NCBI GenBank assembly: GCA_013388855.1
Contig: JACAEM010000008.1
Coordinates: 86,524 to 150,523 of the forward strand
Length of the DNA stretch: 64,000 bases
Reading direction: 5' to 3'
DNA from: Chloroflexota bacterium
Lineage (GTDB): Bacteria; Chloroflexota; Anaerolineae; Anaerolineales; Villigracilaceae
Shown here one piece after another: positions 56,980 through 64,000 of this stretch (its first letter is position 1; the number at the start of each line of letters is the position of its first letter). The position numbers and the translations under genes were made by a program. Below the pieces are notes generated by a model. The model worked only from the letters and a program-made list of their open reading frames with translations. It did no database searches and was not told the origin of the DNA.

Positions 56980-59487
56980 ATGCCCTCCACCATCCCCATT
57001 CTGCGCGCACGGCGTGAACGGCGGCTTGCAAAGCGGCACAAGGACGAAGCCCGCACGCGCAGCCTCCTCCTCAGCGCGGGGATGCTCCTTTCCCTCTTGA
57101 CCGCCGCGCTCCTCCTCGCCGCCGCCCTTTTCTACGCCGAACTGACGCGCGGACTGCCCTCCCCCCAACTCCTCCCCATCCTGCTCACTCCGCCCGACGG
57201 ACTGCTCCTCCAGCCCACGCGCATCACCGACCGCACGGGCGAAAACGTCATCTACACCTTCGCCCCCTCCGACTCGCCGCGCCGCTACATCCCCCTCGGC
57301 GAGACCAACCCTCAGCATCTGCCCTCCTTCCTTGCCGACGCGGTCATCGCCCGCTACGACCCCAACTTCTGGAAACACGCCGGCTACAACTTGATCTCAA
57401 TTACCAATTACCAATCACACGATACCCTCGCCCAACGCCTCGTCTCCGACCTCCTGCTCTTCAATGAACCTCCCTCCCTGCGCCGCGCCCTGCGCGAACG
57501 TCTCCTCGCCGCGCAAATCACCGCCGAATTCGGGCGCACCCAAATCCTCGAGTGGTATCTCAACTCTGCGAACTTCGGTCACCATGCCTTTGGCGCCGAA
57601 GCCGCCGCCCAACTCTACTTCGGCAAATCCGCCACCGAACTGACGGCAGCCGAAGCCGCCATCCTTGCCGCCGTGAGCGAATCGCCCAGCCTCAACCCTC
57701 ACGACACCCCGCAAACCGCCCTCGAACGCGGCGAAGAAACCATTCGGATGATGTCCGCCCTCGGGATGTTATCCGACGAAGCGACCGCCAACGCCCTGGG
57801 CGAATCCCCCCGCTTTCAACCTCCGCCTCCGACTCCGCCCGGGCCCGCTCCTGCTTTCGTCAACCTGCTCCTCGCCCAATTGGATTCCCAATTTCCGCGC
57901 GAACGGATCGAACGCGGCGGCTTGACGGTCATCTCCACCCTCGATCTTGACCTGCAAAAGCAAGCCTCCTGCGTCACCACTTTCTACACCGCGCGGCTGG
58001 CAGGACTCCCTGACCCGCTCATCGAATGCGACTCGCTAAGGTACCTTCCCGCCCTGCCGCCCGGTCTCACGGTTGCGAATTCATCCGCCAGCGCCATCGT
58101 CACCGACCCCAAAACAGGACAAGTCCTTGCGCTCGTCGGGGAGACGCTTCAAGCGCAGGAAACGCCCCTCGTCGGCGCACACAGGCCGGGGTCCAGTTTG
58201 GATGCGTTCATCTATTTGACGGGATTCACGCGCGGCTTGAGTCCCGCCTCATTGATTTGGGATATCCCCGGCAAGACCTCCGTCCAAAACTTCGACGGCG
58301 TGTATCACGGACCGCTGCGTTTGCGGGTGGCGCTGGCAAACGATTATCCTGCGCCCGCCGCGCAGGTGCTGGCGCAAATGGGCGCCGAAAACGTGACAAG
58401 GATCGCCAGTTCGTTTGGCGTTTCGCGCGAGGAACAACTTTCTTTGTTGAGTGCCGCGGGCGCGTACGGGGTCTTTGCACAGGAGGGGGTGTATTTCGGG
58501 CAGGATGTGGGCGGCGACTTCGAGCCTGTGACGATCCTGCGCGTGGAGGGCGGCGACGGTAGCGTGTGGCTCGATTGGTCCACGCCGCAGGCAAAGCCGG
58601 TGGTCACGCCCGGGCTGGCGTATCTGGTGAACCATGCCCTGAGCGATACTTCTGCGCGTCTGGGCGTGCTGCGCGAGTCGAACGTGCTGAACGTAGATCG
58701 TCCCGCCGCCGTGAAACTGGGACAGACCGCGGATGGGCTCGACACGTGGGCGGTCGGCTATTCGCCGCTGCGGGTTGTCGCTGTGTGGACAGGGTCCCAC
58801 GCCAAAAGCGACCTGTCGCCCCGGGCGCCCGCTGTCCTGTGGAACGCCCTCATGCAGATTGCATCCCAGAACCTGCCGCGTGAAGGCTGGGCCCTGCCCC
58901 CGGATGTCTCCGTGATGAACGTGTGTGATCCCTCCGGCATGCTCCCCACCGCGGACTGCCCGTATCTGGTCAGTGAGGTGTTCCTGAACGGCAATGAGCC
59001 GCTCCAGCCCGACAACATGTACCGCCGGTTCCAAGTCAACCGTGAGACGAATCTGCTGGCAACGGTCTTCACCCTGCCGCAACTCGTCGAGGACCGCGTG
59101 TATCTGGTCGTTCCGCCTGAGGCGCGCGCCTGGGCGGAGAGCGCAGGTCTCGAGATACCGCCCGCTTCGTACGATGTCATTCAGGCTCCGCAGATCGACC
59201 CGGATGTGAACATCAGTTCGCCCGCGTTGTTTGCCGAAGTCAGTGGGGAGGTGAAAATCGAAGGCACCGCCGCCGGGGAGGATTTCATCTCATACCGCGT
59301 CCTTGTGGGGCCGGGGCTGAATCCGCAGGAATGGGTTCAGGTGGCGGAGGGAAGCGTGTCCGTGACAGACGGTCTGCTCGCCGAATGGGACGCCTCGGAA
59401 CTCAACGGATTGTACGCCGTGCAGTTGCAGGTGGTGAGGTCGGATCAGCGCGTGGATACGGCGATCATTCAGGTAACGGTACAATAA
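56980..59487 (+). CDS. Class A penicillin-binding protein-like, catalytic motifs lost (pseudoenzyme candidate)
   Basis: 835 aa: N-terminal helix (LLLSAGMLLSLLTAALLLAAALFYAEL), GT51 domain (about 85-260), transpeptidase domain (about 365-640) and a C-terminal beta module ending DTAIIQVTVQ. The fold is clear (ILEWYLNSANFGHHAFGAEAAAQLYFGKSATELTAAEAAILA). The glycosyltransferase motif ED-x2-F-x2-H-x-G reads YDPNFWKHAG (base Glu replaced by Tyr126), the STITQQ region is HDTLAQRLV, the SxxK motif is SSLD (Lys replaced by Asp408), SxN is gone (ANDYPAP) and KTGT is KLGQ (579-582). It is probably structural or regulatory, not enzymatic. A family-C repeat encodes SITNYQS just after the first motif. The start at 56980 is the first Met after a non-coding leader. 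Confidence 0.82.
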   Translation: MPSTIPILRARRERRLAKRHKDEARTRSLLLSAGMLLSLLTAALLLAAALFYAELTRGLPSPQLLPILLTPPDGLLLQPTRITDRTGENVIYTFAPSDSPRRYIPLGETNPQHLPSFLADAVIARYDPNFWKHAGYNLISITNYQSHDTLAQRLVSDLLLFNEPPSLRRALRERLLAAQITAEFGRTQILEWYLNSANFGHHAFGAEAAAQLYFGKSATELTAAEAAILAAVSESPSLNPHDTPQTALERGEETIRMMSALGMLSDEATANALGESPRFQPPPPTPPGPAPAFVNLLLAQLDSQFPRERIERGGLTVISTLDLDLQKQASCVTTFYTARLAGLPDPLIECDSLRYLPALPPGLTVANSSASAIVTDPKTGQVLALVGETLQAQETPLVGAHRPGSSLDAFIYLTGFTRGLSPASLIWDIPGKTSVQNFDGVYHGPLRLRVALANDYPAPAAQVLAQMGAENVTRIASSFGVSREEQLSLLSAAGAYGVFAQEGVYFGQDVGGDFEPVTILRVEGGDGSVWLDWSTPQAKPVVTPGLAYLVNHALSDTSARLGVLRESNVLNVDRPAAVKLGQTADGLDTWAVGYSPLRVVAVWTGSHAKSDLSPRAPAVLWNALMQIASQNLPREGWALPPDVSVMNVCDPSGMLPTADCPYLVSEVFLNGNEPLQPDNMYRRFQVNRETNLLATVFTLPQLVEDRVYLVVPPEARAWAESAGLEIPPASYDVIQAPQIDPDVNISSPALFAEVSGEVKIEGTAAGEDFISYRVLVGPGLNPQEWVQVAEGSVSVTDGLLAEWDASELNGLYAVQLQVVRSDQRVDTAIIQVTVQ
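57397..57416. repeat. Family-C repeat in frame in the PBP-like gene
   Basis: CTCAATTACCAATTACCAAT, placed between the first two GT51 motifs. Translated as SITNYQS. Confidence 0.7.
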
Positions 59488-59628
59488 CGGTCGACAGTCT
59501 GCCAGCGACCTGAATTCGGGATACGCCCCTGAACACCTTCACGAAGGTCGCGGTTGAGGGCTTTCAAGAGCAAATTCAGCCCTCGGGACACCTGTCCCGA
59601 ACTGAGATGAGCAGCCAAAGGAGTTTAC
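59488..59628 (+). promoter_or_regulatory. Leader of the DUF3592 gene with three stacked hairpins
   Basis: Three stems in a row: GCGACCT/AGGTCGC (long loop), GAGGGCT/AGCCCTC and TCGGGACA/TGTCCCGA, the last about 30 bases before AAAGGAG and the ATG. No T-tract follows. May be a structured leader or a dispersed repeat cluster; no known riboswitch core is seen. Confidence 0.45.
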
Positions 59629-60096
59629 ATGGATAACGAAGTCTTGCTGGTGGTCGGCATCATCGGTTGTACGGTGATGATTCTCAACGTCATCTTCCTC
59701 GGGATCCTATTCGCCGCGCAGCGAAAGATGAACGCGGTAAAGACCTGGCCCTCTACGATGGGAACGGTGATGGCATCCTACTTGGAGCGCAGGCGGTCGA
59801 GCAACAACCGCGGGTCTGTGAACTATCCCGTTGTGCAATACGCCTATCAGGTCGGCGGGCAGTCGTATCAGGGCAGGCGCATCGCGCCGGGGATGGAAGT
59901 GGGCGGCACGGGCGCCGGGAAAGTAGTCGAGCGGTATCCTGCCGGGGCGCAGGTGATGGTGTTTTACAATCCCCAGAATCCGTCCGATGCGGTACTAGAA
60001 ACAAAAGCGCCCGCACAATGGATTTTGTGGCTGGTGCTGGTCATCATCGACGTGACGTTGTGCGGGATGGCGGCAGTCTTCGCATTTACACTGTAG
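59629..60096 (+). CDS. DUF3592 membrane protein
   Basis: 155 aa. N-terminal helix (VLLVVGIIGCTVMILNVIFLGILF), a central domain with TMGTVMASYLERRRSSNNRGSVNYPVVQYAYQVGGQSYQGRRI and RYPAGAQVMVFYNPQNPSDAVLETKA, then a C-terminal helix pair. The V-x-YxYxVxGxxYxG and YxPxxPxxAVLE patterns define DUF3592. Function unknown. An AAAGGAG site precedes the ATG; the 3' end overlaps the convergent symporter gene by 11 bp. Confidence 0.88.
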   Translation: MDNEVLLVVGIIGCTVMILNVIFLGILFAAQRKMNAVKTWPSTMGTVMASYLERRRSSNNRGSVNYPVVQYAYQVGGQSYQGRRIAPGMEVGGTGAGKVVERYPAGAQVMVFYNPQNPSDAVLETKAPAQWILWLVLVIIDVTLCGMAAVFAFTL

Positions 60097-61516
60097 GGCG
60101 TCCCCGTCTCTGCTCCAGCAGTTTCTGAATCCGTGTGTATTGCTCGCGCGATAACGGGAACAGCCAGGCAAGAATGATCGTGCCGGAAAGCAGGACCGCG
60201 CCGAACGGCGAGACCAGCAGGCGGATCATCTGTAACGCCGAATCGCTCTGTGCGAACCGGACGACCCCATCGGGCGGGGAGACATATCCCGACCAGCCCA
60301 GCAATTGCAATGTGATGAAGATGACCAGCGCCCCGGTCAATTTGCGGATGAGTGTGCGGATACCGTAGAAGATGCCTTCGCGGCGCCGACCGGTACGCAG
60401 TTCGTCCCACTCGATGACATCCGCGAAAATGGCATCGGGCAGGGTATAGGCGGCGGAAACGCCGATCCCCGCCAGGGCGGCAATGACGAGCAGGTAGGTC
60501 GTCTGTCCGGGCTGGATGGTGTACATCAGGAAGGAGACCGCCACCCAGAACATCATGCCGACCGCGTACGCTTCGCGCTTGTTCCTGACCTTCGAGACCC
60601 ACAACCAGAACGGAACGAACAGGATGCAGACCGTCATCAGCACACCGAAGAACGCCGATTCGTAGGCGAGGTCGAATCCGAAGATTTGGATCGAGGCGAG
60701 CAGATCGCCCTGCGCCACCCAGTAGAGGAGGAAATACGGAAACGCCACCGCCACCATGTCCACAGCAGACCAGTTGAGCATGTGCAGTCCCACCGCGAAA
60801 CGGAACGGGATGTTGCCCCATGCCGCGTTCACCGCCTCCCGAAACGGGAGGCTCTGCTGTTGTTCGGCTGTCGATGTTTCGCGCACGAACCAACCGATCA
60901 ACAGCAACGGGATGGCGCCGATGAAGCCGAAGATCGCGCCGACCAGCATGAATCCCTGCTGTTGGGAGCCGCCCTCCAGAAGGACCCTGTCCACGATGGC
61001 GGGCGCGGCAATCACCATCGAGAGCGCGCCAATCAACTGGAAGACGGAGCGGAAACTTGTCAGCGTGGTGCGTTCGTCGTAATCAGGGGTCAGTTCCGGG
61101 GTCAGGGAAAGAAACGGGACGGAGACGAGGGTGGTCAACGTGTCCGAGAGCATGAAGGACAGGGTCACATAGGTCAGCAGCGCCACCTGGCTGTTCCAAT
61201 CCGGCGCGGACCACAGAATGATGAAACTCAACCCGAAGGGGATGGCAAACCACAGCAGGAAGGGCCGCCGCCGCCCCCAGCGCGTCTGGAGGCGGTCGCT
61301 CAGCGCGCCGATGATTGGGTCATTGACCGCGTCCCATACAATGCCAATCAGCGCGCCGAAGGAGGCAAGGCGCGGCTCCAGCCCCACCACATCGGTCAGG
61401 TAGATGGCGTAGAAGATGGAACGCATCATGCCGATACTGGAGATCCCCCAATCTCCCGAACCGTACAACAGTTTCATCCAGAGGGAAAGCCGTTCTCTCG
61501 TTCGCGTCCGTGTCAT
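60086..61516 (-). CDS. GPH-family sugar/cation symporter (MelB-like)
   Basis: 476 aa, 12 helices. N-terminal KLLYGSGDWGISSIGMMRSIFYAIYLTDVVGLEPRLA and the loop ALSDRLQTRWGRRRPFLLWFAIPFGL are the GPH (glycoside-pentoside-hexuronide) marks; the Asp of helix II needed for cation binding is in VWDAVNDPIIGALSD. The central loop is short. Start MTRTRTRERL at 61516. Substrate not predictable. It is divergent from the riboswitch-sortase unit. Confidence 0.88.
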   Translation of the reverse strand: MTRTRTRERLSLWMKLLYGSGDWGISSIGMMRSIFYAIYLTDVVGLEPRLASFGALIGIVWDAVNDPIIGALSDRLQTRWGRRRPFLLWFAIPFGLSFIILWSAPDWNSQVALLTYVTLSFMLSDTLTTLVSVPFLSLTPELTPDYDERTTLTSFRSVFQLIGALSMVIAAPAIVDRVLLEGGSQQQGFMLVGAIFGFIGAIPLLLIGWFVRETSTAEQQQSLPFREAVNAAWGNIPFRFAVGLHMLNWSAVDMVAVAFPYFLLYWVAQGDLLASIQIFGFDLAYESAFFGVLMTVCILFVPFWLWVSKVRNKREAYAVGMMFWVAVSFLMYTIQPGQTTYLLVIAALAGIGVSAAYTLPDAIFADVIEWDELRTGRRREGIFYGIRTLIRKLTGALVIFITLQLLGWSGYVSPPDGVVRFAQSDSALQMIRLLVSPFGAVLLSGTIILAWLFPLSREQYTRIQKLLEQRRGRPTV

Positions 61517-61683
61517 TTTTGATGCGCAAGTGTAGCACACTATCGAGCCGCGTCGAGCCGGATCGACAGGCTGGCACAACGAAAACCCGCTGGGTTGTCA
61601 TCCCCCAAAAGGGCATATGCGTCCATTGCAATCCTGTAAACCAATATTACCGAAATGAAAAGTAAAAGCCATTCTCTCATTGC

Positions 61684-61689
61684 TATAAT
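61684..61689 (+). promoter_or_regulatory. Extended -10 promoter (TGCTATAAT) of the sortase unit
   Basis: TGCTATAAT at 61681-61689 has both the TG extension and a perfect TATAAT; no good -35 is needed. It lies just ahead of the first riboswitch aptamer. Confidence 0.7.
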
Positions 61690-61700
61690 TTGATTAACGA

Positions 61701-61800
61701 CATTCGAAAAGAGCAAACCTGTCGAAAGACAGGGACGCAAAGCCATGGATCTACCGTCACGCCATGCGTGATCATGACAGCCAGGTTGCCGAAGACAGAT
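61701..61800 (+). promoter_or_regulatory. c-di-GMP-I riboswitch (GEMM-I), copy 1
   Basis: Core words in order: GCAAACC, the P2 stem CTGTCGAAAGACAG with a GAAA tetraloop, GGACGCAAAGCC, a P3 stem with GTCACGCCATGCGTGATCAT, and GACAGCCAGGTTGCCGAAGAC. These match the GEMM-I consensus closely, and G stands at the position I take as Vc2 G20, favouring c-di-GMP over cGAMP. A terminator follows at 61822, so this copy likely controls transcription. Confidence 0.93.
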
Positions 61801-61821
61801 CATCATTGGATCGTTTTTCGC

Positions 61822-61852
61822 GAGCCTGGACCCAATGCCAGGCTCATTCTTT
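61822..61852 (+). terminator. Riboswitch-linked terminator between the two aptamers
   Basis: GAGCCTGG and CCAGGCTC form an 8-bp perfect stem with an 8-nt loop, followed by ATTCTTTTTTGG. It lies 20 bases after aptamer 1 and before aptamer 2. Confidence 0.88.
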
Positions 61853-61869
61853 TTTGGAGGTCGACCGAT

Positions 61870-61975
61870 GTTCGATAAAGGCAAACCCGTCGAAAGGCGG
61901 GGACGCAAAGCCATGGATCTACCGTCACGCGCGTGCGTGACCATGACAGCCAGGCCGCCGAAGACAGATCCCCAG
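61870..61975 (+). promoter_or_regulatory. c-di-GMP-I riboswitch (GEMM-I), copy 2
   Basis: Same core: GGCAAACC, CCCGTCGAAAGGCGGG stem, GACGCAAAGCC, GTCACGCGCGTGCGTGACCATGACAGCCAGG and GCCGCCGAAGAC. Here 61871-61882 (TTCGATAAAGGC) is the exact complement of 61999-62010 (GCCTTTATCGAA), which touches the GAGGAG ribosome site. This suggests copy 2 acts on translation, or that the aptamer 5' end is sequestered when ligand is absent. Confidence 0.92.
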
Positions 61976-62022
61976 GGGGATGCCGGGCTGGCCTGAGCGC
62001 CTTTATCGAAGAGGAGATGCGC

Positions 62023-62667
62023 ATGACGCTCAACCATGAATTGACCCGCAAAACCCTGAACGCCAGCCTGCTCGCCGTTCTCATCCTTTCCCTTTTCTTC
62101 AACCCACTCCCCGTATCGGCGACGGGAAGCGGTCCCGTCCTGCCCACCTTCGAGGAATTTTCGCAGTCCGTCCAGAACGGTGCGGAGAGCGTCCTGCGCG
62201 GCGTCTATGTCCCCGATGCACTGGCCTTGCCCGTCGTACAACAGCCATCGAACAATGCCGCCTATGTTTCCAATCACGACGGAGAAGTCACCCAATTTGC
62301 AATGGCATCCCGGTTCGGCAATGTCGGTCTGCTTGCCCACAACCACCTCTCCGGCAAATCCTTTTCGCAACTCACCATCGGGCAGGAAGTGCGCCTGGTC
62401 TATGGCAACGGCAAGGTGGAAACTTTCATCGTGACCGAGGTCCTGCAATATCAGGCACTGCAGCCCAACAGTCCATACAGCGAATTCCGCAGTCTGGAGG
62501 GCGGCAGGACCCTCACCGCCGAGCAAATGTTCAAACGCGTCTATTTCGGCGACCGGCACGTCACCTTTCAGACCTGCATCGAAAAAGATGGTGACCTGAG
62601 TTGGGGACGTCTGTTCGTGATCGCCGTCCCCAGGGAAGAATATAAAAAGCCCGGGCTATTCCAATGA
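62023..62667 (+). CDS. Sortase-family protein under c-di-GMP riboswitch control
   Basis: 214 aa. Signal/anchor NASLLAVLILSLFFNPLPVSA, then a sortase beta-barrel: NVGLLAHNHLSGKSFSQLTIGQEVRLVYGNG with His106, VTFQTCIEKDG with Cys185 and WGRLFVIAV with Arg196, the full sortase triad. It lacks the C-terminal helix of class C. The ATG at 62023 is preceded by GAGGAG at the right distance; the ATG at 62017 is too close to it. No sorting-motif protein is seen upstream, but a repeat-rich surface protein converges on it. It could be a class E/F-like enzyme or an L,D-type transpeptidase mimic; sortase is preferred because of TC and R. Confidence 0.78.
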   Translation: MTLNHELTRKTLNASLLAVLILSLFFNPLPVSATGSGPVLPTFEEFSQSVQNGAESVLRGVYVPDALALPVVQQPSNNAAYVSNHDGEVTQFAMASRFGNVGLLAHNHLSGKSFSQLTIGQEVRLVYGNGKVETFIVTEVLQYQALQPNSPYSEFRSLEGGRTLTAEQMFKRVYFGDRHVTFQTCIEKDGDLSWGRLFVIAVPREEYKKPGLFQ

Positions 62668-62676
62668 CAGAAAATC

Positions 62677-62708
62677 GAAAGCGCCTCTGGAGTTCCAGAG
62701 GCGCTTTC
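62677..62708. terminator. Bidirectional terminator between sortase and surface-protein genes
   Basis: GAAAGCGCCTCTGGA and TCCAGAGGCGCTTTC, a near 15-bp perfect stem, followed by GTCTTTGG on plus and by GATTTTCTG on minus. Serves both converging genes. Confidence 0.85.
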
Positions 62709-62794
62709 GTCTTTGGAGGAAGGATCCGCCTCACGCGCCGGGCAGGCTGCTTCCGTCTGGAAACCTCTCTCAAGCCTGACGCGTTACCGCCTAA

Positions 62795-64000
62795 TTATTT
62801 CCTGCCGGTGAAGATGCCCGGTCTGCGCGGCATGGCCGGAGGAGTGGAAGGGATCGGCGTGGTAGTCACCACCCGGTGCGTGAGGTGAAACGCCTGATAA
62901 TCAATCTTTATATCGCCGTTCGCATTATTCGAGACCAGCCGGATGCGGACCTCCCGGCGGGCTGAGATGTATCGCTGGAAGTTCCTGATCCTGAACGCTT
63001 TCACATTCCATTGGTCCGCGGGCGCGTCGATTGTATCCCCAAGTTTGATCCACATCCCGGTGCTCCAATCGTAGATGGACCATGTCCATAGCTGGGTGGA
63101 TGCGGCTGGAGCCTTGAAGTTGACCTGCAACAACATCGTGGAGATGAAGTTGGTCTTTATGTCATCCGGCAGGAAGAAGGATTGATAGCCCACATAGGCG
63201 GCGGAACCGGGTGTCTGGAAGTTGACATAGGCTCCCGGGGTATCGTTCGTTCCGCTCTGCTCGAAGAATCCCAGACTGGGTACTGTACCGGTTGCAGTTC
63301 CCTTTTGGGAGGTGAACGACGTCGGCGCTACAACTTTTGATTCCATGTAAGCGGTGCTGGTCCCCACAACCCAGGAATAAGAAGCCGGAGTGGGATCCAG
63401 ATTATCAGCCGGGTCTTTCGCGCGCACTTCGAAGGTATGTGAGCCGTTCGCCAGTCCCGTGTATTCCTTTGGGCTGGTGCAGGCAGTGAATCCGCCGTTG
63501 TCCAGCTGACATTCAAAGACAGCCGTTCCATCTTCACTGGAGAACGTAAAGGTGACATCCACACCCGAAGGGCTGACCGGGCGGATATTGATCTGCGTGT
63601 CTGGCGGGGTAATATCCGGGCTGATGACAAAATTCCCAGCCGAGGCGCCGACGAGTGTGTTGTAATTCAAAGTATCTGTCGGGGTGAAGTCCGCGGTTAC
63701 AGCATAGGTGCCGACACTGGTCTGCGTAGCGGCTCCGCCCGTGAGGATGTTGCTAATCGTCCCGGGCACGGAACTTTCGACCTCGGCCGCCTTGGGAGTC
63801 CCATCAAATAAAACCGGCGAGTTCGTCACTGACAGGGTCGGCGTGGCTTTGTTGATGATGAAGTCCCCGGCTGGCGCACCTGTGAGACTGTTGTAGTTCG
63901 CCGTGTCGGTCGGGACAAAGTCCGCAGTCACCGCATACGTCCCGGCGTTCGTCTGGCTCGCAGAACCGCCCGTCAGGATGTTGGTCACCGAGCCGGGCAC
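62795..64000 (-). CDS. Surface protein with MBG-type repeats, N-terminus cut by window edge
   Basis: C-terminal 401 residues of a larger secreted protein. Tandem repeats of 77 residues ([47 protein letters not shown]) are MBG-like beta modules; nearly identical DNA recurs with a 231-bp period. Then an Ig-like unit ([36 protein letters not shown]...YSWVVG) and a jelly-roll-like domain to the end GIFTGRK. No LPxTG or other sorting signal is visible at the C-terminus. A role in adhesion or biofilm is inferred from domains and from the neighbouring c-di-GMP-controlled sortase. Confidence 0.8.
   Translation of the reverse strand: MPGSVTNILTGGSASQTNAGTYAVTADFVPTDTANYNSLTGAPAGDFIINKATPTLSVTNSPVLFDGTPKAAEVESSVPGTISNILTGGAATQTSVGTYAVTADFTPTDTLNYNTLVGASAGNFVISPDITPPDTQINIRPVSPSGVDVTFTFSSEDGTAVFECQLDNGGFTACTSPKEYTGLANGSHTFEVRAKDPADNLDPTPASYSWVVGTSTAYMESKVVAPTSFTSQKGTATGTVPSLGFFEQSGTNDTPGAYVNFQTPGSAAYVGYQSFFLPDDIKTNFISTMLLQVNFKAPAASTQLWTWSIYDWSTGMWIKLGDTIDAPADQWNVKAFRIRNFQRYISARREVRIRLVSNNANGDIKIDYQAFHLTHRVVTTTPIPSTPPAMPRRPGIFTGRK

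Noticed and set aside
60305..61522. 405-codon plus-strand frame opposite the GPH symporter
   Set aside because: Composition is Gln/Asp/Arg-rich with no hydrophobic core, as expected for the antisense of a membrane protein; the minus strand shows the MelB-type motifs.
61540..62559. 339-codon minus-strand frame across the riboswitches and sortase
   Set aside because: It would pass through both aptamers and the terminator. The riboswitch consensus and sortase triad on the plus strand explain the sequence.

Overview
The window looks like chromosomal DNA of a Chloroflexota bacterium, most likely Anaerolineae. This is inferred from the gene content, the moderately high G+C, the lipoprotein style (Cys lipobox followed by Pro/Thr/Glu linkers) and the many short repeats that run in frame through enzymes. 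No rRNA, tRNA or CRISPR array was recognised. About 56 protein genes are called. Both ends are cut inside genes: a xanthine dehydrogenase on the left and a surface protein on the right.

Region 1 (1-28.3 kb, all on the minus strand) is a purine/ureide locus. It has a xanthine-dehydrogenase pair, two complete BMP-type (nucleoside/purine) ABC importers, two tandem paralogous GT-C-like membrane proteins, carbamate kinase, a YgeW-type carbamoyltransferase, an aspartate-carbamoyltransferase-like enzyme, a YgeY-type M20 hydrolase, a GntR/HutC regulator, adenine deaminase, an 8-oxoguanine-deaminase-like amidohydrolase and a large PLP fold-II enzyme. The content resembles the enterobacterial xdh-yge-ssnA cluster for anaerobic purine degradation. 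The last two genes share a near-identical dyad operator placed at the same distance behind their -10 boxes.

Region 2 (28.7-31.6 kb) has a candidate structured RNA with its own terminator, a PatB/MalY aminotransferase, an O-methyltransferase and an SGNH lipoprotein.

Region 3 (31.6-44.3 kb) is a carotenoid and light-response island. crtB and crtI diverge from promoters whose -35 boxes sit in 11-bp direct repeats. Then come a CarH/LitR-type B12 photoreceptor regulator, a DUF1295 protein, an MFS pump, a DICT-like protein, a photolyase, an alpha/beta hydrolase, a cytochrome P450 and a fused lycopene cyclase. A broken copy of the cyclase C-terminus lies 4.4 kb further on.

Region 4 (44.3-61.5 kb) is mixed housekeeping and envelope: lipoproteins, an HTH-ATPase-TPR regulator, a MATE pump, a GT2 glycosyltransferase, an AI-2E permease, threonine synthase, an RNHCP protein, RsgA, a 21-codon ORF with its own promoter and terminator, a class A PBP-like protein that has lost its catalytic motifs, a DUF3592 protein and a GPH symporter.

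Region 5 (61.6-64 kb) has two tandem c-di-GMP-I riboswitches ahead of a sortase, converging on a repeat-rich surface protein. This suggests second-messenger control of surface-protein anchoring.

Across the window, several families of short inverted or tandem repeats occur both between genes and in frame inside conserved enzymes (XDH, CrtI, photolyase, P450, hydrolase, lycopene cyclase, PBP). This is the most unusual feature of the sequence.
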